Below, one piece after another: positions 25,049 through 32,294 of a stretch of 43,076 bases of DNA. The stretch is from an uncultured Eubacteriales bacterium. Lineage in GTDB: Bacteria; Bacillota; Clostridia; Peptostreptococcales; Anaerovoracaceae. The notes beneath the pieces were generated by a model. The model ran no database searches and had not been told where the DNA came from. It worked only from the letters and a program-made list of their open reading frames with translations. The number at the start of each line of letters is the position of its first letter. Within the stretch, counting starts at the first letter, position 1. The stretch spans positions 1-43,076 of the forward strand of contig CACYYD010000018.1 of assembly GCA_902778585.1 (NCBI GenBank), in the 5' to 3' direction. The position numbers and the translations under genes were made by a program.

Positions 25049-26218
25049 CTATGCCTCTTCTTTCTTTGGAGGCCTCGTTCCGTGGAACTGGTAGAACTGC
25101 GTCTCAATGGTCCCGTTGTACAGCTTGCGGCGGCGGTCGGCCTTTCTGCCGATCTCCTTCTCGAGCTCTTTATCCGACGTGAGGAGGAAGAACGACCAGT
25201 TAGGGCAGCTCTCCATCATCTCACGTATATGCGCGTAGATGGCCTTTATGCCGGCATCATCGCCGACCCGCTTACCGTAAGGGAGATTGGAGATCACGAC
25301 CACGTGATCGTCCTTTCCCGCGCCCTTAGGTATGCCGGCGCCGGGCTCCCATGCGGTCATGTCCATCTTTACGATGTCTATATCATCGACCGCGCCGGCT
25401 TCCTCCGCATTCTCCTTCGCGGCGCGTACGGCGCGCGGATCTATATCCATCCCCGTTATGTGAAGCGGCTCACCGGCATCCATCGCCGCGTACGCCGCGC
25501 GCCGCTCGTCCTTCCAGACGCCGGCGCCGATGATATCCCAGCCTTCGGCTGCGAATGACCGCCCAAGGCCCGGCGCCATATTGCGCGCGATCATGGCGGC
25601 CTCAATAGGAATGGTCCCGGAACCGCAGCACGGATCGACCAGTACGCGGTCCTTTCTGTAAAAACTCAGCTGAACGAGTGCTGCGGCAAGCGTCTCCTTT
25701 ATAGGGGCCGCCACATCGCGCACCCTGTAGCCTCTTTTGTGGAGTCCGCCTCCGCTCGTATCCATCAGCATCAGGAAGCTGTCCTTATGGGCAATGAATC
25801 TTATGCGGTACTCTGCGCCGGTCTCCGGCATCGTCTCCCTGCAATAAAACTCAGACAGCCTCACTGAGACTGCCTTCTTGATTATCTTCTGGCAGGCAGG
25901 CACGCTGTGGAGGACCGACTTTACGGATCCTCCCACTACAGGAAAAGCTCCCTCAAGCGGAATGATGCTCTCCCACTCGAGAGCCTTTGTCTGCTGAAAG
26001 AGCTCCTCAAATTCGGTCGCCTTAAATTCACCCATGCGCACATATACTCTGTCCGCGCTTCTGAGCCACAGGTTGGAGCGCACTATCGCGCGCTCGTCTC
26101 CCATGTAGGTGACACGCCCGTCTTCCGTTCTAAGTATCTTGTAGCCGAGCGCTTCTATCTCGCGCCTGACCACCGCTTCAAGTCCGAAGGTCGCTGTTGC
26201 GACAAGTTCAAGTTTCAT
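25049..26218 (-). CDS. THUMP-domain class I RNA methyltransferase (RlmL/YpsC type)
   Basis: A 389-residue SAM-dependent RNA methyltransferase. The N-terminal ferredoxin-like and THUMP region (ATATFGLEAVVRREIEALGY onward) binds RNA. The catalytic domain has motif I LVDPCCGSGTIPIEAAM and motif IV NLPYG, the N-P-P-Y-type site for base amino-group methylation. By homology it probably makes m2G in 23S rRNA, near position 2445. GGAGG lies nine bases before the ATG, and the start is 21 bp after nrdG. Confidence 0.9.
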   Translation of the reverse strand: MKLELVATATFGLEAVVRREIEALGYKILRTEDGRVTYMGDERAIVRSNLWLRSADRVYVRMGEFKATEFEELFQQTKALEWESIIPLEGAFPVVGGSVKSVLHSVPACQKIIKKAVSVRLSEFYCRETMPETGAEYRIRFIAHKDSFLMLMDTSGGGLHKRGYRVRDVAAPIKETLAAALVQLSFYRKDRVLVDPCCGSGTIPIEAAMIARNMAPGLGRSFAAEGWDIIGAGVWKDERRAAYAAMDAGEPLHITGMDIDPRAVRAAKENAEEAGAVDDIDIVKMDMTAWEPGAGIPKGAGKDDHVVVISNLPYGKRVGDDAGIKAIYAHIREMMESCPNWSFFLLTSDKELEKEIGRKADRRRKLYNGTIETQFYQFHGTRPPKKEEA

Positions 26219-26239
26219 CTGAGCCGGCCTCCGTGTCCG

Positions 26240-26785
26240 CTATATCTTTATCTCAAAGTCAAAGCCCGACTTGTATGGGATCACCATGCCGTGGTCGCCG
26301 CTTTCTCTGGCTGTTCTGGTCTTCTTCATATCTATGACGCGCTGATTCTCGGACCCGCAGTAGATGAGCGTGAGGTTTCTAAGCTTCTCGTCATATCTTC
26401 CGTCAACCAGGATATCCAGCATACCCAGGAGCTCATCCGTTGCGCTGTCGTGCCTCGCCTCGAGCTCTTCGAGCGTATATCCGCTGTAGCTCATGACGGT
26501 GAGTCCGATGCCCTTGCACAGCTTTGCCAGATCGACCAGCGGCTGCACCTGCTCAAACGGCTCGCCGCCGGAGAATGTGACTCCTCTGAGGCCGGACTTC
26601 GACTTTATCTCGTCGAAGATCTCGCCGACCGTCATCTCCATGCCTCCCTCGAAGGCCCACGACTCCGGATTATGACATCCGTGGCAGTGATGCGGGCAGC
26701 CCTGCACGAAAATCACGTATCTGAAACCCGGCCCGTCAACTATGGACTCAGGCTCTATGCCGCACACCTTTATTACTTTGCTCAT
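26240..26785 (-). CDS. nrdG: Anaerobic ribonucleotide reductase activating protein
   Basis: A 181-residue radical-SAM activase that puts the glycyl radical on class III ribonucleotide reductase. The CX3CX2C cluster motif is CPHHCHGC, preceded by SIVDGPGFRYVIFVQG and followed by TFSGGEPF, which contributes to SAM binding. The frame stays open upstream, but the longer start lies in the terminator of the preceding gene, so I chose the ATG at 26785, which gives the usual N-terminus. No strong ribosome site is visible. It follows the stand-alone glycyl-radical domain gene and nrdD. Confidence 0.92.
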   Translation of the reverse strand: MSKVIKVCGIEPESIVDGPGFRYVIFVQGCPHHCHGCHNPESWAFEGGMEMTVGEIFDEIKSKSGLRGVTFSGGEPFEQVQPLVDLAKLCKGIGLTVMSYSGYTLEELEARHDSATDELLGMLDILVDGRYDEKLRNLTLIYCGSENQRVIDMKKTRTARESGDHGMVIPYKSGFDFEIKI

Positions 26786-26822
26786 ATCCGCTGTTTCAAA
26801 CATATCTCGTGCCCGTTCTTTC

Positions 26823-26860
26823 ACAAAAATAGCCGCCTTCTCCATTCAGGTTCAGGCGGC
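26823..26860 (-). terminator. Terminator between glycyl-radical domain gene and nrdG
   Basis: On the minus strand GCCGCCT pairs with AGGCGGC across a 15-nt loop and is followed by TATTTTTG. It lies 20 bp after the small gene stop and before nrdG. It may reduce rather than abolish read-through, because nrdG has no clear promoter of its own. Confidence 0.7.
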
Positions 26861-26880
26861 CATTGCGTTTGTTAGATAGA

Positions 26881-27048
26881 TTAGTTGTGGCTCAGTCCGT
26901 GCTTAACTCTGTCCTGCACCTCGGCTCTCTTGCCGTTGTTGAATCTGTCGAGTGTGCCGACGAGATATCCTGTGATCCTTCTGATTCTCTCGAAGCCTAC
27001 GCCTTCGCCGACCTGGCCGTCTACATTCTTCACAACCTTGTTATTCAT
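26881..27048 (-). CDS. Stand-alone glycyl-radical domain of class III ribonucleotide reductase
   Basis: A 55-residue protein whose core FERIRRITGYLVGTLDRF, followed by NNGKRAEVQDRVKHG, aligns with the C-terminal glycyl-radical segment of NrdD (Escherichia coli ends RRVCGYLGSPDARP and then GKQEEVKRRVKH). Gly27 in TGY corresponds to the radical glycine. The large NrdD next door stops after its zinc ribbon and lacks this segment, so the small protein most likely supplies it in trans, much as YfiD/GrcA does for pyruvate formate-lyase. GGAGG lies seven bases before the ATG. It has its own promoter (27114-27143) and terminator. Confidence 0.88.
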   Translation of the reverse strand: MNNKVVKNVDGQVGEGVGFERIRRITGYLVGTLDRFNNGKRAEVQDRVKHGLSHN

Positions 27049-27113
27049 ATCGGTACCTCCGTAAGTTTTCTTTATATGTCTTTCTTGGAATTTCTGTTTT
27101 TAACGCTTCGTAT

Positions 27114-27143
27114 ATTTTAATGCTCCATATGGGGTTTTGTAAA
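27114..27143 (-). promoter_or_regulatory. Promoter of glycyl-radical domain gene
   Basis: TTTACA (27138-27143) and TAAAAT (27114-27119) on the minus strand are 18 bp apart, about 65 bp before the ATG. Three DnaA-like boxes lie 50-82 bp upstream of the -35. Confidence 0.6.
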
Positions 27144-27192
27144 GCAATATTAATGTATATTGTTGTTTATTTTACCCGCAGACACATCATGT

Positions 27193-27225
27193 TGTGGATA
27201 AGTCTGTGGAAAACCCTGTGGATAA
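27193..27225 (-). promoter_or_regulatory. Three DnaA-like boxes in 12-bp phase
   Basis: TTATCCACA (27217-27225), TTTTCCACA (27205-27213) and TTATCCACA (27193-27201) all face the same way, with starts exactly 12 bp apart. The first directly abuts the nrdD stop codon. Two are perfect DnaA boxes and one differs at a single base. They lie between nrdD and the promoter of the glycyl-radical domain gene, so they could tie that gene to DnaA activity. Confidence 0.7.
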
Positions 27226-29502
27226 CTAGTGGATGCAGTCACAAGGTACCGGTACGCTCGGGTACTTCATACGGAGCTCGTTAAGTCTCTCGATAGTGAC
27301 AGGCTCTCCTTCGCGTCTTCCGCATCTTGGGCAAACGTCATCGATAACGCCTGTGTATCCGCAGACAGGGTCTCTGTCTACCGGGTGGTTGACCGATCCG
27401 TATCCTACGCCGGCTTCCTTCATGAATCTGATGACGGATTCGAATGCCTCAGGATTCTTCGCGGTATCGCCGTCCAGCTCTACATAGCTGATGTGACCCG
27501 CATTCGTGAGGTCATGATAAGGTGCCTCGATGGCGATCTTCTCGAACGCTCCGATCGGGAAGTATACAGGAACGTGGAACGAGTTTGTGTAGTAATCTCT
27601 GTCCGTAACGCCCGGGATCTTTCCGTACTTTTCTCTGTCGATCTTTACGAATCTGCCGGAGAGTCCTTCTGCCGGTGTAGCCAGCAGTGTGAAGTTGAGG
27701 CCTGTCTCTGCGCTCTTCTTATCGCAGAACTCTCTCATGTGCTTGATGATCTCGAATGCCTGCTCTCTGGACTTCTCGCTCTCGCCGTGGTGCTTTCCTG
27801 TCAGAGCCTTCATTGTCTCTGCGAGTCCGATGAATCCGATCGAGAGTGTTCCGTTCTTGAGGATCTCAGCTACGCTGTCGTCCGGTCCGATGTTGTCAGA
27901 ATCGATCCAGATCCCCTGTCCCATCAGGAACGGATAGTTTCTTCCCTTCTTTGTGCACTGGATCTTGAATCTGTGCAGCAGCTGTCTCGAAACGAGTTCC
28001 ATCATAGCGTCGAGCTTCTTGTAGAACACGTCGAAGTCTCTGTTTGCCTCGATAGCGAGTCTAGGAAGGTTGATCGATGTGAACGAGAGGTTTCCTCTTC
28101 CGCATACGACAGCCTTTGTCGGGTCGTAGTTGTTTGCCATAACTCTTGTACGGCATCCCATGTATGCGACCTCTGTGTTGTAGTCGCCCTTCTTGTAGAA
28201 CTTCTTGTTGAAAGGAGCGTCGAGGAAGCTGAAGTTAGGGAACAGCCTCTTTGCGCTGCATCTGATAGCCAGCTTGAAGAGATCATAGTTAGGATCCTCT
28301 TCATTGTAGTTGACGCCTTCCTTTACCTTGAAGATCGAAACCGGGAAGATAGGTGTCTCGCCGTTTCCGAGTCCCGCCTCTGTCGCGAGCAGGAAGTTCT
28401 TTATTACCATGCGGCCTTCAGGTGTAGTGTCGGTTCCGAAGTTGACCGAGCTGAACGGTACCTGAGCGCCCGCTCTTGAGTTCATGGTGTTGAGGTTGTG
28501 GATCAGGGCCTCCATTGCCTGATATGTCATCTTATCGGTCCTAGCCCATGCAGCCTCTGCAGCCTGCTGGCAGCTTCTGACCAGCTGCTCTCTTGTGAGT
28601 CCGCCTGCCCAGCCTGCCTTGTCGAACCACTCGCCGATTATCTCGCCGTAGCTGCCGTTCGTCTCAAGCTTAGGAGCCGGAGCCTCTGCTCTGATCTTCT
28701 CTGCCAGGGCCTTCGCTTCATCGTAAGGAGCGTCGAGCTTTGCGGCGAAGATCTCGGTCAGTGCGGAGAAGAACTCCTTGATGTATGTTCTGGCAACGCC
28801 CGGAGCCATCGAATAGTCGAAGTTAGGGACCGACTGTCCGCCGTGCATCTCGTTCTGGTTGGCCTGGATGGCAATGCATGCCAGAGAAGCATAGCTCATG
28901 ATCGACTGCGGCTCTCTGAGGTAGCCGTGGCCTGTGCAGAATCCGTCCTTGAAGAGCTTGATAAGGTCGATCTGGCAGCAGGTCTCGGTGAGCATGTAGA
29001 AGTCCTTGTCGTGGATGTGGATGTCACCGTTGATGTGAGCCTTTGCGATGTCCTTCGGGAGCACATAGTTGTCTACGAAGTACTTCGCGCCCTCGGAGCC
29101 GTACTTGAGCATAGTACCCATCGATGTGTCTCCGTCGATGTTGGCGTTCTCTCTCTTGATGTCGGCATCCTTCGAGTACGAATAAGTGAGCTCATTGTAG
29201 ATGTTCATCAGATCGGACTCAGCCTCTCTGATCTTTGCGTGCTCGGCACGGTAGAGGATGTAAGCCTTGGCGGTCTTTTCCCAGTCATACTTGATGAGCA
29301 TTGCCTCGACGATATCCTGCACCTGCTCTACAGTGCATGTATCGCCGTCGAGCTGCTCTACTACCTTCTTTGTGAGATAGGTATAGTCGATGCTCGTCAT
29401 CTTCTCGCCTTCTACCGCCTTATTGGCAGCATAGATGGCGTTGAAGATCTTGGACTCATCGAACGGCATCTCTTTGCCGTCTCTTTTTACTATGCTTTTC
29501 AT
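27226..29502 (-). CDS. nrdD: Anaerobic ribonucleoside-triphosphate reductase, large part
   Basis: A 758-residue class III ribonucleotide reductase. It has an N-terminal ATP-cone (VKRDGKEMPFDESKIFNAIYAANKAV, about 4-29) and a ten-stranded barrel with the active-site region GHGYLREPQSIMSYASLACIA. The C-terminal zinc ribbon is DPVCGYTGVIDDVCPRCGRREGE. It ends VPVPCDCIH and has no RxxGY glycyl-radical motif, which lies instead in the separate 55-residue gene downstream. The start ATG is preceded by GAGAGAAC, a weak site. Two NrdR boxes cover its promoter. Together with nrdG it supplies dNTPs without oxygen. Confidence 0.95.
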   Translation of the reverse strand: MKSIVKRDGKEMPFDESKIFNAIYAANKAVEGEKMTSIDYTYLTKKVVEQLDGDTCTVEQVQDIVEAMLIKYDWEKTAKAYILYRAEHAKIREAESDLMNIYNELTYSYSKDADIKRENANIDGDTSMGTMLKYGSEGAKYFVDNYVLPKDIAKAHINGDIHIHDKDFYMLTETCCQIDLIKLFKDGFCTGHGYLREPQSIMSYASLACIAIQANQNEMHGGQSVPNFDYSMAPGVARTYIKEFFSALTEIFAAKLDAPYDEAKALAEKIRAEAPAPKLETNGSYGEIIGEWFDKAGWAGGLTREQLVRSCQQAAEAAWARTDKMTYQAMEALIHNLNTMNSRAGAQVPFSSVNFGTDTTPEGRMVIKNFLLATEAGLGNGETPIFPVSIFKVKEGVNYNEEDPNYDLFKLAIRCSAKRLFPNFSFLDAPFNKKFYKKGDYNTEVAYMGCRTRVMANNYDPTKAVVCGRGNLSFTSINLPRLAIEANRDFDVFYKKLDAMMELVSRQLLHRFKIQCTKKGRNYPFLMGQGIWIDSDNIGPDDSVAEILKNGTLSIGFIGLAETMKALTGKHHGESEKSREQAFEIIKHMREFCDKKSAETGLNFTLLATPAEGLSGRFVKIDREKYGKIPGVTDRDYYTNSFHVPVYFPIGAFEKIAIEAPYHDLTNAGHISYVELDGDTAKNPEAFESVIRFMKEAGVGYGSVNHPVDRDPVCGYTGVIDDVCPRCGRREGEPVTIERLNELRMKYPSVPVPCDCIH

Positions 29503-29600
29503 GGTTGTTCTCTCCGTTATATATATTTTCTCTCTTTAATTATTGACCGAGTATTGAGCCCGTCTTTTTTAAGGCGTAAAAAAATGCGCCCCTGTTCCGG

Positions 29601-29648
29601 ACACTATATATAGTAGTCTAGGCTATTTTCTTTGTCAATATATTGTTG
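29601..29648 (-). promoter_or_regulatory. nrdD promoter with two NrdR boxes
   Basis: TTGACA (29633-29638) and TACTAT (29610-29615) on the minus strand are 17 bp apart. Two NrdR-type palindromes overlap them: ACACTATATATAGTAG (29601-29616) on the -10 and TGTCAATATATTGTTG (29633-29648) on the -35. Their centres are 32 bp apart, about three helical turns, as is usual for NrdR operators. This predicts repression by NrdR when dATP is high. Confidence 0.88.
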
Positions 29649-29682
29649 TATTCTTTTTATGTTTTTTAGAGATACAATCGGC

Positions 29683-29719
29683 AAAACCGCCGATTCTCCC
29701 TGCATTTGCGGCGGTTTTT
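29683..29719. terminator. Bidirectional terminator-like hairpin
   Basis: AAAACCGCCG (29683-29692) pairs perfectly with CGGCGGTTTT (29709-29718) around a 16-nt loop. The T-run is on the plus strand (TTTTTC), with a shorter TTTT on the minus strand. It separates the nrdD promoter from the inverted-repeat array and would end leftward transcripts coming through the array. Confidence 0.7.
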
Positions 29720-29802
29720 CTTATGTCTTCAAGGCCTCGGTTCCCCTCGCTTTAGTGCCGCCAGCCGTCCGGTCTGCACCCTCCACTGACCATTGATATC
29801 AA

Positions 29803-30066
29803 TTGACGTAAATAGCACAAAAGGCGTAACACTTGCGTCAACCGCATCAGCCTGTATGTTGTGTACGCCATCAATTATTGACGCAAACAGATTCTTCCTG
29901 ATCACTTCTGCGTCAACATGGCCTCCCCTAAGCCTTCATTTTAGTCTTACAGTTGACGTAAAAAGCTCATTTAAACCGCTGGTTACGTCAACTTTTCTCC
30001 CTACAAGCAGCCATCCGGATGACTTCGTTGACGCAATCTTCTCTTATTTAGATGAACTTGCGTCAA
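29803..30066. repeat. Array of alternating inverted half-sites, 75-bp period
   Basis: Eight 9-bp half-sites with consensus TTGACGYAA alternate in orientation. Plus copies start at 29803, 29878, 29953 and 30028; inverted copies (TTRCGTCAA) start at 29833, 29908, 29983 and 30058. Start-to-start distances are 30, 45, 30, 45, 30, 45 and 30, so four units repeat every 75 bp. Within a unit the arms enclose 21 nt; between units lie 36 nt. Neither interval is alike between units. The seventh base covaries with its partner: T-A (29953 unit), C-G (29878, 30028) and T-G (29803). One arm base mismatches in the 29878 unit. The function is unknown. Confidence 0.93.
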
Positions 30067-30091
30067 AGCGGCCTGCTCCAAGAGCCCCTGC

Positions 30092-30280
30092 GCTGCCGGC
30101 GGGCAATTGCCCGGCCCGGACGGCAGCTATAAAGCGGGGCGATTGGCTAAGCAGGCCCGGGGAGCCCAATGGAGGGCGACCCGCCGGCAGAGGTATCTGC
30201 GTGCGAAAGCCGATGCTAAATGCGGACCAGAGCGCGCACGGGATATTGATCATCCGCAAAGTGTTGATTCCCGTGCACGC
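30092..30280 (-). other. GC-rich self-complementary region, possible structured RNA
   Basis: CTGCCGGCGGG (30093-30103) pairs perfectly with CCCGCCGGCAG (30180-30190). Inside lie the palindrome GGGCAATTGCCC (30101-30112) and an ATTGG-CT/AGCCCAAT helix with one bulge. Further toward the nuclease-like gene, GCGCGCACGGGA (30232-30243) pairs with TCCCGTGCACGC (30269-30280). The single non-Watson-Crick position there is a G-U pair only on the minus strand, which favours minus-strand RNA. The region is much richer in GC than the gene beside it. I cannot match it to a known RNA family. Confidence 0.55.
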
Positions 30281-30300
30281 CGTGAAAAAGGACTGTGCTT

Positions 30301-31143
30301 TTAGTTGATCCTCGATGTTTCATCCCTAGGTCTGAGCCTTATGTCAATAATGTCCTGCACCACAGACGGATCGAAGCCGCCGCTCAGATCATCAAAGGTA
30401 AAGAATACATCCCTACCCGGGATCATCCCAGCCGCAAGGTACAGGTTTGTCTTGTAAAGATATGAATTCTGATAGAGTTCCTGATTCATCAGCCCTTCAT
30501 GTTCAATTATGATTTCGGTTTTGTAATCAATCGTAGACAGGACGGTAAAATCCGGATATATAAGTTTGCCGCTAATCACATGCGGAAGTTCATAGACAAA
30601 AGGTATTCCATATGCAATAAGGAGGTTCGCTATTATAACTTCAGATTTCGAGCGCATAGGCGTTCCTTCTATATCATGCATCTTCAGCTGCTCAGGATAC
30701 TTGACCGGATATCTGTCTTTCTCCTTAAGCTTCGCTTCTTTCCATGCTTTAGCTGCGATATTACCTATGCCGTTTCCTTGCGGCAATGCCGTCTGGTATG
30801 TAAGCGGCAGCTGGGAAAGTATCGCTTCGTAACTGATATCTTTATGATTGGCCTGCAACTCTGTAAGCAGTTTGATTTCTATGCCAAGATTTTTAAGCAG
30901 TTTGCGCAGGTAAACAGATTCCTTGATCAGTTTTACTTCTTCGCAGTTTTCTCCGCCTAAATAGCAATACCTTTTATCCCCCTTTCTCCTGGCATAGTAA
31001 TATTTATTCTTTCCGCGCAATGAAACCTTCAGCGCATAACCGCTATAGTTTTCCAGCTCTGCAAGTCTCCTTGTCTTACCTTCTCTCAGTGAGATCATTC
31101 TGTCCAGGGCTCTCATAGCCTCGCTGTAATACTTATTATCCAT
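30301..31143 (-). CDS. Uncharacterised PD-(D/E)XK-like protein
   Basis: A 280-residue protein. The C-terminal half resembles a PD-(D/E)XK nuclease fold: RSKSE with Glu168, then a hydrophobic helix IIANLLIAYGIPFVYE, then YPDFT with Asp198, then IIIEHEG with Glu214 and Glu216 where (D/E)XK normally stands (Glu in place of Lys). The first 110 residues are basic and helical. Similar proteins occur singly in gut Clostridia without known function; nuclease activity is not shown. The gene is more AT-rich than its neighbours, suggesting transfer. It has no ribosome site; a promoter -10 lies six bases before the ATG. The array and the GC-rich region lie downstream on its strand. Confidence 0.7.
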   Translation of the reverse strand: MDNKYYSEAMRALDRMISLREGKTRRLAELENYSGYALKVSLRGKNKYYYARRKGDKRYCYLGGENCEEVKLIKESVYLRKLLKNLGIEIKLLTELQANHKDISYEAILSQLPLTYQTALPQGNGIGNIAAKAWKEAKLKEKDRYPVKYPEQLKMHDIEGTPMRSKSEVIIANLLIAYGIPFVYELPHVISGKLIYPDFTVLSTIDYKTEIIIEHEGLMNQELYQNSYLYKTNLYLAAGMIPGRDVFFTFDDLSGGFDPSVVQDIIDIRLRPRDETSRIN

Positions 31144-31149
31144 ACAAAA

Positions 31150-31178
31150 ATTTTAGGCACGTCCGATTTTTTTGGCAA
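31150..31178 (-). promoter_or_regulatory. Promoter of PD-(D/E)XK-like gene, leaderless
   Basis: TTGCCA (31173-31178) and TAAAAT (31150-31155) on the minus strand are 17 bp apart. Only six bases separate the -10 from the ATG at 31143, so transcription should start at the start codon. Confidence 0.6.
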
Positions 31179-31257
31179 GAACAGCACGGCACTCTTTCCG
31201 TCAATAAATGACCTTTTTTCATAAACACCGACAAAAGCCTACCACCACGCTGCGGTC

Positions 31258-31286
31258 TTGAACTGCCGCATGCAATCAGTTATCAT
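31258..31286 (+). promoter_or_regulatory. Arginase gene promoter
   Basis: TTGAAC (31258-31263) and TATCAT (31281-31286) are 17 bp apart, about 20 bp before the ATG. The ribosome site AAAGGAG (31293-31299) lies between. Confidence 0.6.
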
Positions 31287-31307
31287 TTTTGTAAAGGAGA
31301 TATCACT

Positions 31308-32222
31308 ATGCATAAGCTTCATAAAATACGAGATATAGATATAGTCGGCGTTCAGATCGACTTCGGCGCTTCCCAGAAAGGCGTAGCCATGGGGCCCCTT
31401 GCCATACGCTATGCAGGACTCAGCACAGAGCTCCGCCGCATGGGCTATACAGTCCGTGACAAAGGCGACATAATCCCGCCGCCGGACGGCATGAGCCTGC
31501 GCCACATGATACGCTTTGAGCAGGTCAACGCCACCAACAAGCAGCTTTATGACGCAGTCAGCGAGACCCTTTCAGAAGGACACTTCCCGCTCGTTCTCGG
31601 AGGCGACCACAGCATCGCCGCCGGCAGTGTGTCGGCAGTAGCCAAGCATTATGAACCCGAGGGCGAGATCGGCATCATCTGGATCGACGCACACGGCGAC
31701 TGGAATGACGACAAGTCGACGCTGAGCGGCAACATGCACGGCATGCCTTATTCCGCGGTATGCGGATGGGGTCCGGCGAGCATGGTGGACTTTGGCCAGA
31801 CACCGCATTACGTCCCTACCGCCCACTGCGTGCAGATCGCAGGTCACGACTTCGATGAACCTGAAGCTGCCAGGATGAAGGAGGCCGGGATGCATGTCTT
31901 CCCTATAGGCGATGTCGACAAGCGCGGCATGTACGAGGTTATGAAGGACGCTATCAGGGTCGCGGGCGAAGGCACGGTCGGAATACATCTCAGCTTCGAT
32001 GTGGATGCGATCACCCCTGAATACGCACCGGGCACTGGTACCCCGGTGCCGGACGGCATCACAGCGAGAGAAGCCTATCTGGCGGTAGAGATGCTGGCCG
32101 ACTCCGGAAAGCTGCTCTCGATGGATCTTGTAGAGGTGAACCCGATCCTCGACGAAAGAAACAAGACAGCGATCATGGCGTCAGAGCTTATACAGCTCGC
32201 GCTTGGAAAGAAAGTGTACTGA
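31308..32222 (+). CDS. rocF: Arginase family ureohydrolase
   Basis: A 304-residue binuclear manganese ureohydrolase, probably arginase (arginine to ornithine and urea). Metal ligands are His101 (GGDHSI), Asp127, His129 and Asp131 (DAHGDWN), and Asp231 and Asp233 (SFDVDAITPEYAPG). SGNMHGMPY and GTPVPDGITAREA favour arginase over agmatinase. The ATG follows AAAGGAG. It is a single-gene unit ended by a terminator shared with the convergent rubrerythrin gene. Agmatinase or another ureohydrolase cannot be fully excluded. Confidence 0.88.
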   Translation: MHKLHKIRDIDIVGVQIDFGASQKGVAMGPLAIRYAGLSTELRRMGYTVRDKGDIIPPPDGMSLRHMIRFEQVNATNKQLYDAVSETLSEGHFPLVLGGDHSIAAGSVSAVAKHYEPEGEIGIIWIDAHGDWNDDKSTLSGNMHGMPYSAVCGWGPASMVDFGQTPHYVPTAHCVQIAGHDFDEPEAARMKEAGMHVFPIGDVDKRGMYEVMKDAIRVAGEGTVGIHLSFDVDAITPEYAPGTGTPVPDGITAREAYLAVEMLADSGKLLSMDLVEVNPILDERNKTAIMASELIQLALGKKVY

Positions 32223-32294
32223 AAATCAGCGCGGATTCCGAAATAATTGAAGAAGAATAAAAGCACTGTATCACAGGCTTTTAATGGCACCAAA

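Noticed and set aside
26786..26845. Longer start for nrdG
   Set aside because: It lies inside the terminator hairpin of the preceding gene and adds residues that are not typical of the family.
29803..30066. Calling the array a CRISPR
   Set aside because: Constant parts are only 9 bp and alternate in orientation, the intervals have two sizes, and no cas gene is present.
30044..30259. Minus-strand 71-residue open frame in the GC-rich region
   Set aside because: Weak start, no ribosome site, composition dominated by the GC-rich inverted repeats, and no family motif.
29793..30308. Plus-strand open frame through the array, readable as a 25-residue repeat protein
   Set aside because: The 75-bp period keeps the frame open, but the start is TTG without a ribosome site, only the 9-bp arms are conserved, and the paired substitutions follow base pairing rather than codon degeneracy.
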